A DNA stretch of 6,033 nt from Candidatus Aminicenantota bacterium (lineage in GTDB: Bacteria > Acidobacteriota > Aminicenantia > UBA2199). Both the position numbers and the translations under genes were made by a program. How positions within the stretch are numbered: the stretch's first letter is position 1; each line of letters opens with the position of its first letter. The notes beneath the pieces were generated by a model. That model was given only the letters and a program-made list of their open reading frames with translations. It was not told the DNA's origin and did not search any database. This document shows positions 5,586-6,033 of the stretch, one piece after another. The DNA lies in assembly GCA_023137075.1 (NCBI GenBank), contig JAGLQA010000590.1, forward strand, positions 1 through 6,033. Direction: 5' to 3'.

Positions 5586-5614
5586 ATTTTATACTATACC
5601 TTCAAATGAGTCAA
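5586..5614 (-). promoter_or_regulatory. distal promoter of the kinase operon
   Basis: A second minus-strand pair, TTGACT (5614-5609) and TAAAAT (5591-5586), again with 17 bases between. Transcription would start near 5579, inside the palindrome, so the leader RNA could fold that palindrome as a hairpin. The decamer TTTATACTAT (plus strand) occurs here at 5588-5597 and again at 5521-5530 in the kinase leader. Confidence 0.5.
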
Positions 5615-5619
5615 CCTAA

Positions 5620-5639
5620 TTATAAACACCTCTTATAAA
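5620..5639. repeat. two further TTATAAA boxes upstream of the kinase promoters
   Basis: TTATAAA occurs at 5620-5626 and 5633-5639, and in both palindrome arms at 5554-5560 and, inverted, 5567-5573: four copies in about 85 bases. They could be auxiliary half-sites for the same regulator. The region is AT-rich, which weakens the case. Confidence 0.3.
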
Positions 5640-5773
5640 TGAGTGTAGAACATGTTTCATCACTCATAATTCATCATTCATCTTTCAGTCCCATTTTTTA
5701 ATAACTCTTTTCTCTAAGGTAAGGGCTTTGTAATCTTTGTGAAAACCGAAATCGAGCAGCGGCTAAGAAAAGG
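5640..5773. other. non-coding stretch with degenerate TCAT repeats
   Basis: No plausible gene is seen on either strand: every frame is broken early and no start has a convincing SD with an ORF longer than about ten codons. A degenerate run of TCAT-like units (about 5657-5682) is the only internal pattern. Together with the adjoining repeat region it separates the kinase operon from the 5929 gene. Confidence 0.5.
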
Positions 5774-5846
5774 GGGGGCCCCCGTGTTCCTACAAAATAT
5801 GAACAATAAATGTAGGGGCAATCCCTTGCGGTTGCCCATCATTACA
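5774..5846. repeat. fragment resembling a dispersed GC-rich palindromic repeat
   Basis: Three nested inverted repeats lie in an otherwise AT-rich spacer. They are GGGGGCCCCC (5774-5783); CCTACA / TGTAGG (5789-5794, 5811-5816); and GGGCAA / TTGCCC (5816-5821, 5832-5837), the last extended by two pairs and flanked by TGTA (5811-5814) and TACA (5843-5846). The TGTAGGGGCAA...TTGCCC pattern resembles short intergenic palindromic elements seen in many copies in some bacterial genomes. No terminal duplication or transposase is visible, and copy number cannot be seen from one window. Confidence 0.5.
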
Positions 5847-5888
5847 GGATTATGGAATTTAGCCGGTTGATTTGGCCTTAACAAGGAC

Positions 5889-5917
5889 TTGAGAAATTTA
5901 TGTTTTTATGATATAAG
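5889..5917 (+). promoter_or_regulatory. possible promoter of the 5929 gene
   Basis: TTGAGA (5889-5894) and TATAAG (5912-5917) are 17 bases apart. Transcription would begin near 5924, only about five bases before the ATG, and the -10 box overlaps the candidate SD, which would then not be transcribed. Either this mRNA is nearly leaderless or the true promoter is further upstream. Confidence 0.35.
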
Positions 5918-5928
5918 GAAATATTAAG

Positions 5929-6033
5929 ATGACTGACAATAGTAATTTGCATGGTCAAGCCGAGAAGAACGAAACAGAAAACAAGAAGTTTATAGTTTTA
6001 TTTAACGGCGAAATCAAATATGACAGCGTTCTC
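5929..6033 (+). CDS. 5' end of an unknown gene, cut by the window edge
   Basis: The first 35 codons of a frame that stays open to the last base of the window. It starts MTDNSNLHGQAEKNETENK, a polar and probably flexible N-terminus, then KKFIVLFNGEIKYDSVL, which looks like the first strands of a folded domain. AGGA (5916-5919) lies nine bases before the ATG. There is no signal peptide. It is divergent from the kinase operon, so it could be a substrate or partner, but a repeat-bearing spacer of more than 400 bases lies between. Too little is visible to assign a family. Confidence 0.6.
   Translation, partial: MTDNSNLHGQAEKNETENKKFIVLFNGEIKYDSVL

Noticed and set aside
5657..5682. CRISPR-like or iteron array of TCAT units
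   Set aside because: Units are only about four bases, irregular, and without spacers or a second copy.

Overview
The window is bacterial: dense genes, Shine-Dalgarno (SD) sites, sigma70-like promoters with 17-base spacers, and ATGA or near-abutting gene junctions. Composition is moderate in GC, AT-rich between genes, with a conspicuous abundance of CCGG. A Ste24-type M48 protease, Hanks-type kinases with zinc ribbons and an FHA domain, and a fragment that looks like a dispersed palindromic repeat would fit a large-genome, probably Gram-negative and perhaps anaerobic lineage (for example Acidobacteriota/Aminicenantia or Desulfobacterota). That placement is a weak inference; no phylogenetic marker is present.

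Left part (1-1300). An XRE-family repressor gene reads leftward from a promoter placed so that its mRNA would start at the A of its ATG, with no SD (a leaderless transcript). About 140 bases away, a near-consensus promoter reads rightward into a 43-codon leader ORF. This ORF overlaps, by ATGA, a 145-codon gene of unknown function. A hairpin inside the leader ORF would hide the SD of the 145-codon gene, so the two look translationally coupled. Directly after that gene, in another frame, lies a decayed start of a second copy of the same protein family.

Middle (1296-2714). A membrane-embedded M48/Ste24-like zinc metalloprotease is transcribed rightward from its own promoter, located inside the decayed paralogue. 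It converges on the kinase pair. The 70-base gap holds a tiny ORF with a good SD and a perfect 8-bp inverted repeat over the kinase stop codon.

Right part (2705-5928). Two different Ser/Thr protein kinases form a leftward operon with 3 bases between them. The first-translated one is kinase, zinc ribbon, FHA; the second is zinc ribbon, kinase, and an unassigned C-terminal region of about 120 residues. Their upstream region carries two overlapping promoters and a 34-bp near-perfect palindrome that covers the proximal promoter from -35 to the start of transcription, a strong operator candidate. One half of it shares the 10-mer GACCGGTTAT with the XRE promoter region, so the XRE protein could control both, though this is only a hypothesis. 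Beyond this is a non-coding stretch with GC-rich palindromes, then the first 35 codons of a rightward gene cut by the window edge.

The most interesting points are the operator-controlled two-kinase cassette with zinc ribbons and FHA, the leaderless repressor, and the SD-sequestering leader ORF in front of an unknown, tandemly duplicated gene.
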